A DNA stretch of 64,000 bases from Tyto alba. Lineage: Eukaryota > Chordata > Aves > Strigiformes > Tytonidae. This document shows positions 22,866-36,005 of the stretch, in pieces. Every line of letters starts with the position of its first letter. Position 1 is the stretch's first letter. The DNA lies in contig NW_024881313.1 of NCBI RefSeq assembly GCF_018691265.1, forward strand, positions 40,107,518 to 40,171,517. Reading direction: 5' to 3'. The notes beneath the pieces are model-generated. The model was not told the DNA's origin. It did no database searches and was given only the letters and a program-made list of their open reading frames with translations. The position numbers were made by a program, and so were the translations under genes.

Positions 22866-25829
22866 CATTCCTGGGATCAGATTTTCTCTGTGATTTGCCT
22901 TAACCTCATCACAGAAACCACAAAGCTCAAGGGTCCAGAGCCTTCTGCTGGCGTAAATCAGTGGTGTTCCTGTGGAGTGCAGAAGGGCCAAGAGAATCTC
23001 ATCTGATGTCAATCAGTGTCACTGCAGGAAAATAAGGAGAGAGCCAGAGGGTAAACTGAAGAAGCCCGACTGGCACATGCTGGTCCTGGTCTCCTGGCCC
23101 TGGGTTGCATCTGGACAGGAAGGGAGAAGATTCTGCAAATTGAGAGATCTGAGTCAGATGACAAGCCCCCAGTTTCCAGATGCTTCTCCAAACCATGTTC
23201 GGCCATGCTTCAGTAGCTTCTTTTGTGGCTGTCTGCCTTGTGCAGTGAATGCCTTCTTGAAAGCATTTAAACAAGAGCAATTTTGGGGGGGTGTGGATCT
23301 GAAAGGGGGAAGCTTCACTCTTGTTTCTGGTGGTGGTGGCGGTGGGGAAGGATGATAAGCATGCTGGCAGGATGGATTTTTCAAACCACAGGACAGGACT
23401 GAATTCATCTGTGGATTTGGGTCCATTCTTAAAGGGTGCCAAATCATGATGTCTGAATTTCTGAGATTTGAGCAGATTTAGCTTCAGTGTTTAAAGCAGA
23501 CAGTGCAGTAGATGACTGGGGTTTTTTTCTCCTACCCAAACTTTTATACTGATTTTGCCTTTGCATCCCTTGGTGTCATTGATAATGTCAGTGTGATCAA
23601 CAAATTGAACTTTAAGTACCTTTTCCACATATTTTGTAGGTCTAGAAGTGGGAAATCATGCCATTCAAAGTTACAACTACTGTGTATTCCTAATTTACTC
23701 TGTCATCAGCAAAAAATGACTCAGATTTATGGAGGAACAGGGGAGGGGAGAGTGCTTCTGTTGGTGAAAATGGAACAGAGTCAGTCCTTGTTTTGCACCC
23801 AGGTAAGGATCCAGCCCTGTTTCTGTGCTAATAAGTCTGAACACAAAGAGGATCTCCATGTGCTTGGCACTTCCTAGGACAATATGGGCTCTGAGTTACC
23901 CAGATAAGCAGAACAATGGCCAAGCCAAAGGGTGAACCTCCTGCCATCCCAGGAACAGAGCTGGGTAGAGGAGAACCCTGAAGTGGAGTCGGAGCAGAGA
24001 GCCCAGGTGGATCCTTCTATTTGCCAGTTTTTCTCTTTCTGTTGATGTGGAGGTGAATCACCCATCCCTCCTGTAATTGCAACGCAGCCACATCTGCTGA
24101 GAAATAGCCAAAAGCATTGTCACTGGGAGCATGCCGGGCTGAGGATCCATAGGGTGTGCACAGAGACCTAGCAGACACGGGCATGCAACTCCTTTCCCAG
24201 CCAGGTGCCCAACTCCCTTCTACTCTGCTGACAGCTCTGACCTTCATTATCAGCACTGTTAGTCCTCCAGAACAACCAGTTATGCGTTGTCTCACTGTTG
24301 TGGTGGTAGCTTTTGTTTCTCTTCTGGATTTCCTTTGTCATCCCTTTCCCCTTTGCCTCTTGGTAGCGCCATTGTTCCTTACCCTACTACTGGCCCGAAG
24401 CCCCCAGCTTTCAAAACAAACTTCTAAAAATGAGTGGAAGAGAAGAATACTCCATTGGGAAGTACTTTCTTAGGGTTCAGAGTTAACACCCTGTAGAAGG
24501 AGAACCAGGCAATGATCTGTAGTTTAATCTTCCAAAAGCATCAGGTCGGGAAGCCTGTGTTTCCCAGAAAGCCTGCAGGGCAATGCAAAGCAGAACGAAG
24601 TTGGAAAAGCAGGCTGTTTGACCCATAAAATCCCAGCATTTTGTGTCTCCTCTTCCAGCCTTGTTGCTGCAAGGTTGGGGAAAAAGAGTGTGACAGGCAC
24701 CAGAGCAGGTCCCACACCTCCTACAAATCACACGTTCGTGGCTGGAAACACGGTGCTCAAGAAAACAAAGCTGATATCTCTGGCTTATTGGGATACAAAG
24801 AGGATATTTCTAGTGAAGGCAGGTCCTGAGATGGCAGGAGACAAGACCGTTTTGGGGAGGGTCCAAGGCCTTAGCTTAAAGCCTTGGGTTGGTATTTGAA
24901 CCCTGGAAGAGGACAGGAGTATGTACCAACGTACAGGGAGGGAACATGTCCCATCCCAAAGGGTGGCAGTGTTTTGGTGGGGCAAGAGGCTTTTTTTGAA
25001 TTGGCCAAGGCAGAGGAAGCATTGAGGACCAGAGCTGTTCCTCCAATCCAGGGAGAAGGATGGACAAGAGAGGACAGATAAAACTTTGGCACTGCCTAAA
25101 GAAACTACCAGCTGTCAGGGCTTTGCCTTTACTAATAAGAAAAAATAGACAGGGCAGAGATGAAGTGCTGTCCTGCAAGTCTCCATGCTGGCTTGCTTCC
25201 AGCACACTCCTGGAATTCCTTTAGTTCTTACCAGCCTGCACTACCCCAAATAACGCTTAAGCACATTTCAGGTGTACCGTGGGCTGTAGGAGGTGGTTTG
25301 GATGAGGCCACACTGCTTTGGGAAAAAGATACTGTAGTCATATGGACGCGGGCATGGTCAAAGGGGACAGAAAACAGGAGCTGGATGATTTATTTTCTCA
25401 TACAGGCCTAGCTGATGCTTGCGGTCCCATGGGAGGGATCCCACACTGCAGCAGGTCCCACTCCACAAGTGCCTGGCTGATCTCTTCTATGGCCACATCC
25501 AAGAGGCATCTAAAGTCCCCAAACTGGGCTCTTTCGAGACTCCCACCACCATCCACCACCCAGTACCCCCAGAATGTGGGGATGCTTCTATCCTCACAGG
25601 AAGATACCTCATCCCAGTGTGATCCGGGGATGATTTGGCTTCTTGCAACAGGTCGTGGCCTGCGCTTTTCACTCCAGGGAGCTTCCTCCTTCCTCCCCTC
25701 CATCTCCCACCGAGGTATGCCCAGCCTTTCACCCCGCTGTGCCTTCCCCCGTGGCTCTAAAGCCATGACTACCCTCAGCTCCAGGTGAGCAGCATGTCAA
25801 GCCCTCCGACGACTCCCCCTCACACACAC

Positions 25830-26180
25830 ACCCCCCCGGCTCCGCGCCCAGCAAAAGGAGGGGATGTGGGGGATGCCGGAGCTGACTGGTTTTTTGCTGG
25901 GAGGACGTCATGCCCCAGAGCTGCCTGCGCCGCACTGAGAGCTTAATGTGCCGTAATCACAGAGCTGGCCTTGTTGTAACGGCACCCCGACCATGCACGG
26001 CTCCCCGCCACTGCTGGCAGCTCCCGCGCTCCCTGCCCGCTGTTGCTGCCAGGTGGTTTTTTTGGAATGGATTCCCCCCCTCCACCTCCACCCCACTCCC
26101 CCAGCGAAGGGAGATGGGGGTCTGCAGGGAGGAGAGGAGAGAGCCGGGAGCGAGGCAGTGTCCCGTCTCAGCCACCGATG
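25830..26180. promoter_or_regulatory. Intronic CpG-rich block
   Basis: CpG-rich relative to its surroundings (GGCTCCGCGCC, CTGCGCCGCAC, CTCCCGCGCTCC), with a near-CRE GGACGTCA at 25903-25910 and a TTAATGTGCCGTAATCAC core. It could be an enhancer or an alternative promoter. A frame starting at 25993 opens with a mildly hydrophobic N-terminus and reaches CAG|GTGG, a weak donor, so I do not call an exon. Confidence 0.3.
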
Positions 26181-28978
26181 GTGCCGACCCTATGGGGTTG
26201 CGAATCAGGACGTTAAACAGTGTTATGGGGCTTGGGACAGGGTCGGATACCTGTGGTTTGAGGCGTGCTGGCAGGGCTCAACATCGCCGGAGTCATAATA
26301 CCACACACTGCTCATGAAAGAGCGGGGCTGCGACGTTCCAGGAGGCATGGTGCCTGGAGGGACGGGGGACGGGCTGGGGAGGCGGCTGCTGATGGGGGTG
26401 GGAAAGGAAAGGAGAAGGGAAGAGGGGGGGGGGGAAAATAGAAAGAAAGAATGAAAGAAACCCTCTCCAGAGGTTTCCTGGCTGTTCTGCCTACAGGAGT
26501 ACGAGAGGAGAGGGCTTCCTGCTTTATAACCTGCCTGCTGAGCCTTTGCCTTGACTCTTGCATCCTCTGTGCAGGGAGTTTGCTGCACATCCCTTCCCAC
26601 AAGCTCTGGCAAGAAAATGAGGGTATGAGAGCATGAAAATTAATTACACCAACCCAGTAAAAGCAGCAGAGGAGGGTGGGAAGGCAGCGCCCTAGAGGCT
26701 GGGCCAGGAGCTTGGGAGAAATAAATGGGATTCATGTCCCTGGAAAGGGGGGACCAGAGGAGACAGGGCCCTTTCATTGTCCATGCGCTTGAGGCTGCTT
26801 TGCTTCCCAAGGTGGCGTGAAACAGGGTCTCATCTGTGTCTGGCTTTCAGATTATATTAGGTGTTATAAAATCTAAGGAAAGCTGTCAGGAGTTCAGGTT
26901 TGGGTCCACCTGGGAAGTTTGAAGAGCTTTTCATTGCTGGTTTCTCCCCACACATCACAGGACGTCATAGGTGAGCTCAAAGGATGGGAGAAGTTCAGAG
27001 GATCTGCTCTGACGAGTCATATGAAGACAGAGAGGTACCAGCCAGGGTGCAGCCAGGTCTGGGGATTACCCTCAGAGAAGCACACTGTGGTCCCCAGCCT
27101 CACACCTCACTTTATCCTTATGGTCCCAGGCAACACAAGCAGGAGAGGTGGCCCAGTCATGCCCAGCACAGGAGATCCCAGGGTGGGAAAGGGCCTGTAA
27201 CACCACGCTGCAAAGGCACAAGGCCAGGGGAGCAGAGAGTGTAAGGAGAGAGAGAGGTCTGCATTTGCCATTAAGATCCAGGCATGCTGTGAGGGATTTG
27301 TGGGGACACCTTGGCTACATAAAGTTTTGTTTTCCCTTCTCTCTCTGTTGCCTGGAGGGAGGCAAGAGTCCCTGTAGCAAGCATGAGGTTGTCCATGACA
27401 CTGTCAGACTTGTTTGTAAATCAGTTGAGATGGATCTCACCCGCTTTTGGAGGCCACAACTTCTCCATCTCCAAGGGAGGAAGGTAACTCCGTTTTCCTC
27501 CAAGGGCAGCGGAGATCCAGCAAGGAGAGAGATGTTACAACAGGGACCTAAAGGAAAGTAGATTAGACACCATGATGTCACTGATTTTTGCCTTATTCTC
27601 AGGAGCATCTAAGTGATGGATATCATGGTACCATGGCTATCTGCAACGCAGAGAGCTGAATCACTGGGTCGGACAGAGGCAGAGCAGCCCTCAGGAGACT
27701 TTGTGTCCATCTACCAGGTCCCACCAGTGCAGACTGACACACGTTGCTTCTGCCTGTTGTCTAGGCAGCCCTCAGCCACCTCTAAACAGGAGGTGCCAGG
27801 CCACCCCACAAGGCAAAGCCCAGGCCTTTTGGCTTAGCGTTGGATTTTTTTCTCCTCTTTTTTTCTGTTCTTTACCTGTTTCTGGTTTCGTAGTCTTATT
27901 GTTGCATCTTTTAACCACAGTGGGCTTTAGGCCATTCTCCCTGTTTTTAAGATAATAATATTGCATTTGTGGAATCGTGGTTAGCGGCATCAGCAGGATG
28001 TTCTCAAAAGCTTCCTGGTCTCCATGAACACTGTCTGCTCTGAATTTATTTTGTCAGTTGATGCCAACAATTGACCTTGTAAGTCTTGTCCCCTCTGCCA
28101 TGTAGAAAAAAAAACCCTCTTCATCCTCCATAGGACAATGGACATCTCCTTCTCTTCCTGGTGAAAGAGGGTTGAAGGTAGCACTCAGTGTTGTGGTGAA
28201 GGACACCTTGTTGTAGCAATCCATTTGAATGATTAGAGATGTAAAATAGTCCCAAAACTGTGACAGTTGCTTAAAGTATCATGATCTTTTCAAAAAGGGG
28301 GAGTTTTTATTTATCTTCCTTTCCTCCCCTAATTCTGGCACTCTAAAGTTAATAATTTTCAGTTTCTTTCTGCTGCCATGACAGGTAAATGCTTGATTTT
28401 ATTTTAAATGTGAGCTCTGTGTCCCCCAACACGTGACTCCAGAATCTGAGGCTCAAAGAAAACCAGACTTAAAAACACCAAATAAACTCACAGTCCTGAT
28501 GCATGGCTGGCTACCCATGTCCTTAAAGGGTAGGGGGGAAATGAGTAAGAAAATACTATTATCTCCTGCCTGCATGTCCTCCAGCGAGTCATCCTCTGGA
28601 AGGAGTTGACAAAGTAGATGTCTAAAGAGTTTAGGGGAGTTAGTAAAAGTAAAAGCTCTTTTGCTGTTTTTCACATCCATCGTTGTCACGACATCGTGCA
28701 GTAAAGTGTCAGGGCAACTTAAAAGAAAACAATAATCTTCCGTGTTTTTACTCCTCTGGGGATTACTGCTGTTCATTTTGTTTGTATATGAATAGGTGTT
28801 CTACTGCAAATGCCTCAAAAGAAAAGTGGTTTAATTTGTTCAGTGTTTTGAGGATGATTTGGTCTTTTGTCGCTTTTGTGATGTTCAGAGTTAGGAGATC
28901 TTGACGACGAAGTTTTCATGTTTACGTGTGGGAAATGCACCTTTGGAAAGAGCAAAACCCTGCGTTTTGTGCATGAAT

Positions 28979-29000
28979 AAAAAAAAAAAAAAAAAAAAAA
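28979..29000. repeat. Poly(A) run, 22 nt
   Basis: A22 directly joined to GAAT, giving an incidental AATAAA. A true poly(A) signal would sit 10-30 nt before a retroposed tail, so this is not good evidence for a processed pseudogene. Confidence 0.9.
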
Positions 29001-29954
29001 GTCCTGAATTTGACTAAAAGAGAACAGTCACAATAAGAACCCCAGAGCTAAAACTGGTCTCTGGGGAATGCAGAGACAGTCTTGGAGTAAGTGAATGCAG
29101 GTATTGCAAGTAGCTGTGTGAGCACCTCACAAGCGGATACTTAGGAAGCTGTTTTCTCCTCCAAGTGCTCCTGTGAGCTCTTGGCTGTGTTGGAGCTGGA
29201 AGGTTTCAGAGGCAGAGACTGCCTCGTGCTCTGGTCCAGGTTCATCTCCCCTTTCCCTGGGCGTCCTGGGCAGGAGACTTCTCTTGCCTACTCTGAGATA
29301 TCTCGGTGTCTACCTGGGCTTTGTGGTCTGAGCTTGTCCATGGAGCTCCAGCCAGCACAGCAATGAGCCTGAGAGATTCAGTTCACTCTATGTAGTCAAT
29401 GAAGGCTCAATTCATTTACCTTCATGTAGTCATTTAGAGGCACCCAGGGTGTCCAAGATATCTGCCAAGGGCAGGTAGACGTGGCACAGGACCAGCAGGA
29501 AACCATGGAGCAGAAGCTGGTGGCCAAGTGAGCTACTGCAGGGCGTCAAGTTGCACTCAACATCTTGTTTCTTGCCACTGAACAGCCTCTGGCAAAGCAA
29601 GATTTGGGATTTTCCTCTCTGTGGGAAGTAGGGCAAGACAGAGACCTGGAAAGGGTGCATCACCCCTCACAAGCACAGCCTGTCTTTGTTGACTAAGCTG
29701 GAGGAACTTACCCTAGGACAGCTCAGGTACATGTGGTGGATTTTGTCCTAAATGAATATGCTGTTCCAATTCCTGGTCAAACCCTGCAGTTGCTGTAGTA
29801 ATGTAAGTGGTTATTACCAACAGAAATCCTTCCAAGGCTGTAGCAAGGCTGAGAATTTCATCCTTCCTTTCTGTCCAGAATATTGGGCTTTAAATCTAAT
29901 GGTCTATTTTAAATAAAATTTTAAAAATGCTTTTGTTGCAGAAAAGAGGAAGGG

Positions 29955-29978
29955 AAAAAAAAAAAAAAAAAAAAAAAA
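29955..29978. repeat. Poly(A) run, 24 nt
   Basis: A24 followed by CAACCCACACAAC and A6; no parent element recognised upstream. Confidence 0.9.
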
Positions 29979-30875
29979 CAACCCACACAACAAAAAACAG
30001 CCATTCATCTGGTTGTAAACCTATTAATTTCAAAGACCAGAGGAAAACATCCACCTGAGCAGGGACTTCTGAGAAAAGCATGGAAAGTCCCTGTCCCTGC
30101 CATCTCTTTGCATTTTCATGTAATGCTGAAGAGTGGCTGGTACAATTACTTCACTCCCCCATCCACTTCAAGAACATCTAGAACCACAAACATTACCTGC
30201 TGTTTCAGGCTGTACTCCCCCCTGGTTTTGAGTCTGCAGTCCTCAGCTTCATTGGCAGCGATGGACACTTTGTGAAAGGTGGATAAAAACCCCAAAGTCT
30301 GCCATTAATAGACATGCAATTTTGATACAAGGTCCCCACCTCCAGCAAGAAATGGCGAAGGGCTCACAAATGACAGAGAAAGTTTGAAAGCCACCACTCA
30401 GTCAATAGTTTTCACATATCAGTGGCCAAGGAAACAGTTAGCTACCAATATTTCCTTCAGACCACCACGATTTGAATCCTCTGACCTTTAGTTAAAAATG
30501 TTACTGTTTACTCTGCTTCTGTAGAGAAACTGGGGATCATTTTTCAAGACTTTGTCAGCCACTGGCTGTCATGGACTGTGGCATGGGACCACCAGCCTAG
30601 ATAGAGACTGATTGTGCTGCTGGCCCCTGTTGAGCTGCAGACCAGCAGGTTGGATTAATCTCACCTTATCTAGCCTTTTAAAAATTATTTCCTGACATTT
30701 ATTCTCTAGTCAATATGTCAGTCAGACCTCTCCTCTCATCCCGTGTAAGGTAGTCTGTAGCTCCTGCTGGTTGTTCCTGGTTTTCTTTGTGGTCTATAGA
30801 AAGAGCCTTGAACAACATTCTAGGTTAGATGCTTAACCTTTATATGGTTGAGGATGGAGATGGCTCCACATCAAA

Positions 30876-30965
30876 ATAACCTGTGTGCTATTTCCAGCTC
30901 TGCCAATCACCCTGAGGTGACTTTGAGAAGCCCCTTCCTTTTTTGGTTCTTCTATCCTTTGTCCA
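30876..30965 (+). repeat. MIR-type SINE relic
   Basis: The order TTTCCAGCTCTGCCAATCAC, TGAGGTGACTTTGAGAAG, then CCCTTCCT and a TTCT-rich end follows the MIR core (agctctgccac, tgaccttgggcaag, ctcagtttcc). Short and diverged. Confidence 0.4.
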
Positions 30966-31774
30966 ACTTGCTTCTTTAGGCTTGGCTTTCAAAGCATCTA
31001 GGTACTAACTGAAATCTGACCGAGTTATCACCAAAACAACTTTACACCCTAATTTCTGAGCTATTGGCTTTAGAGTGGTGGCTGGTTTTGCTGTAGGCAA
31101 GCAGCCAAAAATAACATCTTCCTGTCCTCCCCCTCCAAAATCTATTGTATGAATCTAGTGTCTCATTTCAGATGGGGCTTATTTTCGGTTGTGAAGGATC
31201 CTCTGCATGGAGGGGAGCACATGCACAGAGCTGTGCATCTTATGGACGTCCTGGTTATGCCAACTCCTGTTCAAAGGTGTTTGACATGAGCAGAGCAATA
31301 GTGGGTGATCTGTGGGGAAAATGAAGACAGGGGCTGGGCTGGTGTTCCCCAGCATCTGCATGAGCCTGTAGAGGATGGAGTCTGGCCAGAGAAGCTTTCT
31401 GCTTTCTCATTGCCTTTGCTGCAAATCAACACAGGATGGGAGGGAGGAGGGGGTGTAAAAGAATCACGGTTAATGGATTTGAAAGATCATTACAACGGGA
31501 ACTGTGCACGACAGCGTTGTGGTTTCAGCAGCCGCTCTGAAATAACTATCTTCCCTCTCCCCCTGCATCTGAGTGCTCATGGATATTGTTTCAGACTCCT
31601 GGTCAGCTGAGCAGGATAAACTGAGTTTGTGGAGGGTATCAGCTTGTTTTCTTCAAAACTGTCTCCTGTCTCTTTTTCTTTCTCATTAAAATGTCTGTGA
31701 GACTTTTGAATGTTTAGGAGGGGTAGCCTCTGGTAGCCCTTGGGTAAAATAGCCCTCCCTCGTGGTCTTTTTTA

Positions 31775-31790
31775 ATATGCAAATGCATAT
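31775..31790. promoter_or_regulatory. Octamer / POU-type near-palindrome
   Basis: ATATGCAAATGCATAT contains the perfect octamer ATGCAAAT (31777-31784) overlapping ATGCAT (31783-31788), an arrangement resembling sites that bind POU-factor dimers. Binding is inferred. Confidence 0.35.
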
Positions 31791-32847
31791 TTCATCCGTG
31801 GGACTCTACCGTAAGACTGCATTATGACCAGAGGTAGAGAAGGATCTAAGTATGGGCATAAAAATGGATAAAAGTACCATTAATATGACAATGATATAAT
31901 TGATATACTTTTTGGATATACTACAATGCTTCGGGACATAAACCAGTCTGCTTTAAATAAAGTCCAAGAAGTGCTTTCTTCCAGTGGAAGACTATTTAAT
32001 AGCTGTGTATCACAAAACCTTTTTCACCTTCATCTGAAGCAGATGGTGCTGGCCAAAATCAAAGGCAGGATGTTAGAATTCAAGATCAAGGGTATCACAA
32101 CGAAACACAGTTTTGCAGCTCTTTCAGGCAGAGGTCAGAGACCTGCCAACTCCCAGGTAACAAAGCAGAGTGATCAGTGTGATGTAGTCATGTGAGTTCG
32201 AAGGCTCCAATAAACTCCAGAACTCTCTAAAGGAGACAAATGCTTTCCCAATAGGAGAAAGTCTGACACTAGTCCACTCCACTGCCACACTGAACTTGTG
32301 AGCTAGCATTGCGGTCTATGCTTTGAATAACCCTCAGAGGATCTCTTTGCCATAAGGCTGGTTCAGTCATGCCTTCAATCATTGCAAATCCTCTGTGCCA
32401 CAACGTCTTGCAAATCTAACTACATGTTGCACAAGTATCTCAAACCTGCCACTTCCTGACTTCAGCTGATGTCCCACAGCTGCATTGTCACTCTACAGTT
32501 CTTGCAACTGAGTGCTGCCAATGTTATTAAGAACCATTCTTCTCCCTTCCTGGAAAGAGCCGGTGGGTTTGGGAGGGCTCCTCAGGCTACAAGGATGTGC
32601 TTAGACTAGATCCATGTACCGAGGACCTGTCAGCACAGCCTCCATCGAGTTGTTGAGGACACATTTGAAGATTTTTGGCCCAAAGGTTATGCATCTGCCA
32701 TAAACATCCCTTTGGTTCATTGCTGCTGAGAAGTCTTGTCACTCTTAGATAACAGAGTCCGGGAATAATGTTTTCTCATACATCCAGAGGAGGATGTGAC
32801 TTTGTCCCACTCTGGCAGGCAATGACTCACTGTCACCTCTCTTGTTT

Positions 32848-32975
32848 GGGTTTCCACAGGCCCATGAAGCTACCGAGCAGCCCTCAGGTCAGTGGGTTTC
32901 TTGTTTGCAGTCTGTAGCTGCCAGCCTACATATATACAGCATGTCTGTATGTTGGAGAAACCCCTCCAGAACCTG
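32848..32975 (+). repeat. Unidentified repeat, copy A
   Basis: A stretch shared with 34214-34330. The best-matching part begins TCAGTGGGTTTCTT and continues to TAGCTGCCAG; mismatches there are all transitions. It is preceded by TTTCCACAG, which resembles a splice acceptor. I recognise no family. Confidence 0.45.
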
Positions 32976-33239
32976 CATGAGATCCCACAATCATGGCAAG
33001 AACACGGCAAAGCATGTCCTTAACATCAAAGGCTAGCAAATCACAGGTCCTCTGCTTTTTACACTGATTCAAGGTTGAGACCTCGATCCCTTCCTTCTAG
33101 AGTATCCACATCCTACTTGCAGAATATCAGAGAAATCTTTAACTTTGGCTGCAGACATTAATAATAACAGCATTCTTTGGTTGCCATAAAACTCTTTTTA
33201 GCAAGTGCAAAGGTCATCTGTGCAGACACCCGGCTGTGT

Positions 33240-33565
33240 CCCGAGGTGGTCCAAGAGGGACAGAGAACTCATGATCTGTGAGGTTGAGGAGAGAAGACAA
33301 CTAGTCTAGAGAAGATCAAGGGGACACATGGTTACAGCCTCCCAACACATAAAAGGCTTCTGCACAGAGGAAGGAAGAGAAAAAAATGTTCCTCGTGTCC
33401 CTCAGGGATAGGAGGTAATGACCTTAAATTACTGCAAACAAAATCACATTAAATGTCAGGAGAAGCTTTCTAACAGAGGATAGTAGGGCAGGGAAGCAGA
33501 CTTCCTCATGAAGAGAGAGAGACTCTCTGTCACTGAGAGTTTCTAAAACAGCTCCAGCACCTCAC
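33240..33565 (+). repeat. Old CR1 LINE fragment
   Basis: Sense-strand CR1 3' region. Landmarks in order are GAGGAGAGAAGACAACTAG, CATGGTTACAGCCTCCC, GACCTTAAATTACTGCAAAC, ATGTCAGGAGAAGCTTTCTAAC, then TCACTGAGAGTTTCTAA. They match the family pattern of 'gagaagaggaggct', 'ctcaaattac', 'tgtcaggaaaagctttctaac', 'catcactggaggtttt'. Diverged and without coding capacity. Confidence 0.65.
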
Positions 33566-34213
33566 CAAAGCAATTACAACAGTGCTTATTCTGCATTTGA
33601 TTAAGAAAACGGACACGGTCCTTCCGATCAGACCTGTCTTTCTAGCAGTTCAGCAGTGACATGATTTTCCCAAAGACCATCCAGCTTACCACTTCCAGCT
33701 TCCTCTCCATACCCAAGATCTGATCATCTTTATCTTCCTTCTCTAAGGCAACTTCCCAGCAGAGGACAGATTAAAGAAGCACGATCAGGATCTTCAGAAA
33801 CCCCAAGACAATCCCCTCTGCACACAATTATCATTCAGGGAAGGAGAGGAGGAAGCAAGCAGCATGTCCTGAATGAATCACTACATTTTTAATGTGCTCC
33901 TGGAAGGTTTAGTGGGTTTTTTTTTTGCAGACGATGGCGATGACTGGAGGATGAGATGAGCTGGCTTGCTATTTTAATGGCTCCAGCACAAGATGGCAGC
34001 CCTCTAGGACAGGGAAGCCCATCAGCTTGGGTAGAGCTATCTAAAGGAGTAAGACAGTGTTGTTCTACTCTTTCTAAGTGTTCCTGTCTGAAAACAGATA
34101 TCTGGGCTGTCAACAAAACCTTCCTTTCTCAGGCAGAACAAAAGCAATTTGCCTCCAGCGAGGCTGGGTTTCCTTTGTTATGTAACTGTCAGTGGTCTCC
34201 CAGTTTAACTGTG

Positions 34214-34330
34214 TAATTACATTCTCCACAGCTGGCTTCGGTTCAGTGGGTTTCTTACTCACAGCCCATAGCTGCCAGGCACTTGCAGAGCACGCCAATA
34301 TCTTGAAGACACCCTTCAGTGTCCCAAGTA
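34214..34330 (+). repeat. Unidentified repeat, copy B
   Basis: Pairs with copy A 1.35 kb upstream. TCAGTGGGTTTCTT is identical and TAGCTGCCAG is identical; between them only transitions differ. Similarity trails on to an ACACCCTTC / AAACCCCTC segment. Preceded by TTCTCCACAG, acceptor-like as in copy A. Confidence 0.45.
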
Positions 34331-35967
34331 TGTACATGTGCATGGAGGGGGGGTGGAATCCATGGAGGGGAGGATTCCCAAGTATGCCCAGACCCAAGTG
34401 CAAGGCTGGGCTAATACGAGATGGTTATTCACTGGAATGACCGAGCCGACAGCTGCTTTGCATCACCAGAGCCCTGCAAAACAGCTAATGCAGGCCAGCC
34501 GAATCACTCCCTATAATCCTCACTGTGTTTACTGTATTGGTGGTGTTTTACAGCATGTTTATATATGCTTCGTGCTCTGACTTTCTGGGTAGGGACATAA
34601 TGTCACTGCACAGCTTAGGCACGTGGGAGTTGGGTGCATGAACACAGTGGGGGCCTGGAGCAGCCTCCGTTTGTGCTCAAGACAGGTGATCCATGAGGAA
34701 ATCTTCACCCTCTGAATCTGGACCTGATTTTCAGGTCTTTCCGATCCGTGTTCTCCAGACATACACACGGATCAGCAGACTCAAGCCCTCTAACAGTGCT
34801 GCAAGTTCAGAACCCCAAAACATCAGATATTTTCTAAAAACTCTGGGCCATTATCACCTGCATACTAATCCACATGACTGGGAGAGGCAGCCCCCTTTGA
34901 ACTGGTGCCAGTTCTGCTCCCCGGATCACCAGTGTCTTTTGGAAATATCACCTGTCATGCAGCTGGATAGTCCTGTGCACCATCTGTCTGATTAAGTGCA
35001 TAGGCAATGCAACCCATGTATCTTTTCAGTCTAATTAATGCTCCCACTCCTCTTTTCCTCCTTTTTGAGGGTTATTATTTCTCCTTCCTCCTGTTCTACC
35101 CAGGAAATGTTGGGATGCTGCCTTTCATAGAGCTCCCAGGAGGTAGAGTGGATCAATTTTTAATGTTATTTCCTTTCCTTCTACCACGGGTTTATCTAAT
35201 AGTTTAAAGCACCTAAAAGAGGCAAAAGACTGGAAAGAGAGACAGACACATTTGCTAATACCCAGAAGGGTGGGAAATAAAGGCAGGCCTGATACCGTAT
35301 ATTTCTGTCTGCCTTGCAGGAAAAGAGCATATTATTTTCTTGTAAAAGCCATCAAGTTGGTAGATTAAATTGGCTTTGCAGCAGTGATAGTTTTGTGCTA
35401 TGCACTTTAAAATTCACCCCCCACACCAGCTCTGGACATGGCCTCTGGTAGCTGCAGAAAGAAGTGGGGTAAATGCTGTCCCACTGAGTCTGCAGCCTTC
35501 AAAAACTGACGGTCACCCAACCACCCTTGGGTTTTCTTACTTGTTCACAAAACACTTATGGAGAGATTTAGCATCCTGCAAAGCAGGTCTGCTACAAGAG
35601 GTATTGCGTGCATGTACACATCTTGCACCCCAACAGCCCCTCATCAGTGCTCAGCTCACGTGGTGTAACTGGAATTCAGGAAGAATCAGGGAAACAAGTC
35701 TGCTCAGCAAACAGAATATTTCAGTCTCAAGCTCATGCAGAGCTTCAGCAATCCCAGGACCCAAAATTTCCCATGATGGTCTCAATCAGAAAGTCTTAGT
35801 TTGACAGGCTTTGCGCTCCAAGCTGTACCTTTTCCTCCTCATCCTAGAGCTTGCTCCAAAGACAAGGGCAATGACCCTCCTGTGTCATTGAGAAGGCTGG
35901 AGTAAAGGCTAAGAGACCTTTACCTTTACAAAGGCGTTGTCTTGGGGTTGAGGTTGTGAACTGATGG

Positions 35968-36005
35968 AAAAAAAAAAAAAAAAAAAACAACAAAAAAAAA
36001 AAAAA
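35968..36005. repeat. A-rich tract (A20 + A14)
   Basis: A20, CAAC, A14 and C. Low complexity. Confidence 0.9.

Larger units (their letters stand above)
18485..25829 (+). other. Presumed intron 1, no exon seen
   Basis: A 214-codon minus-strand frame (18960-19604) has no recognisable domain. A GTTTT repeat lies at 22835-22865. A stretch near 21.66-21.80 kb looks like candidate conserved non-coding DNA and is listed separately. I identified no other repeat family. Confidence 0.5.
26181..30875 (+). other. Presumed intron 1, no exon seen
   Basis: Contains poly(A) runs at 28979-29000 and 29955-29978 and a second near-CRE GGACGTCA near 26962. Reading frames are short and uninformative. Confidence 0.5.
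30966..33239 (+). other. Presumed intron 1, no exon seen
   Basis: No supported exon. It includes the overlapping octamer-type motif at 31775-31790 and the first copy of the paired repeat near 32.85-32.98 kb, each listed separately. Confidence 0.5.

Noticed and set aside
28979..29000. AATAAA next to poly(A) as a processed pseudogene end
   Set aside because: The hexamer overlaps the A run instead of sitting 10-30 nt before it, and no gene-like body lies upstream.
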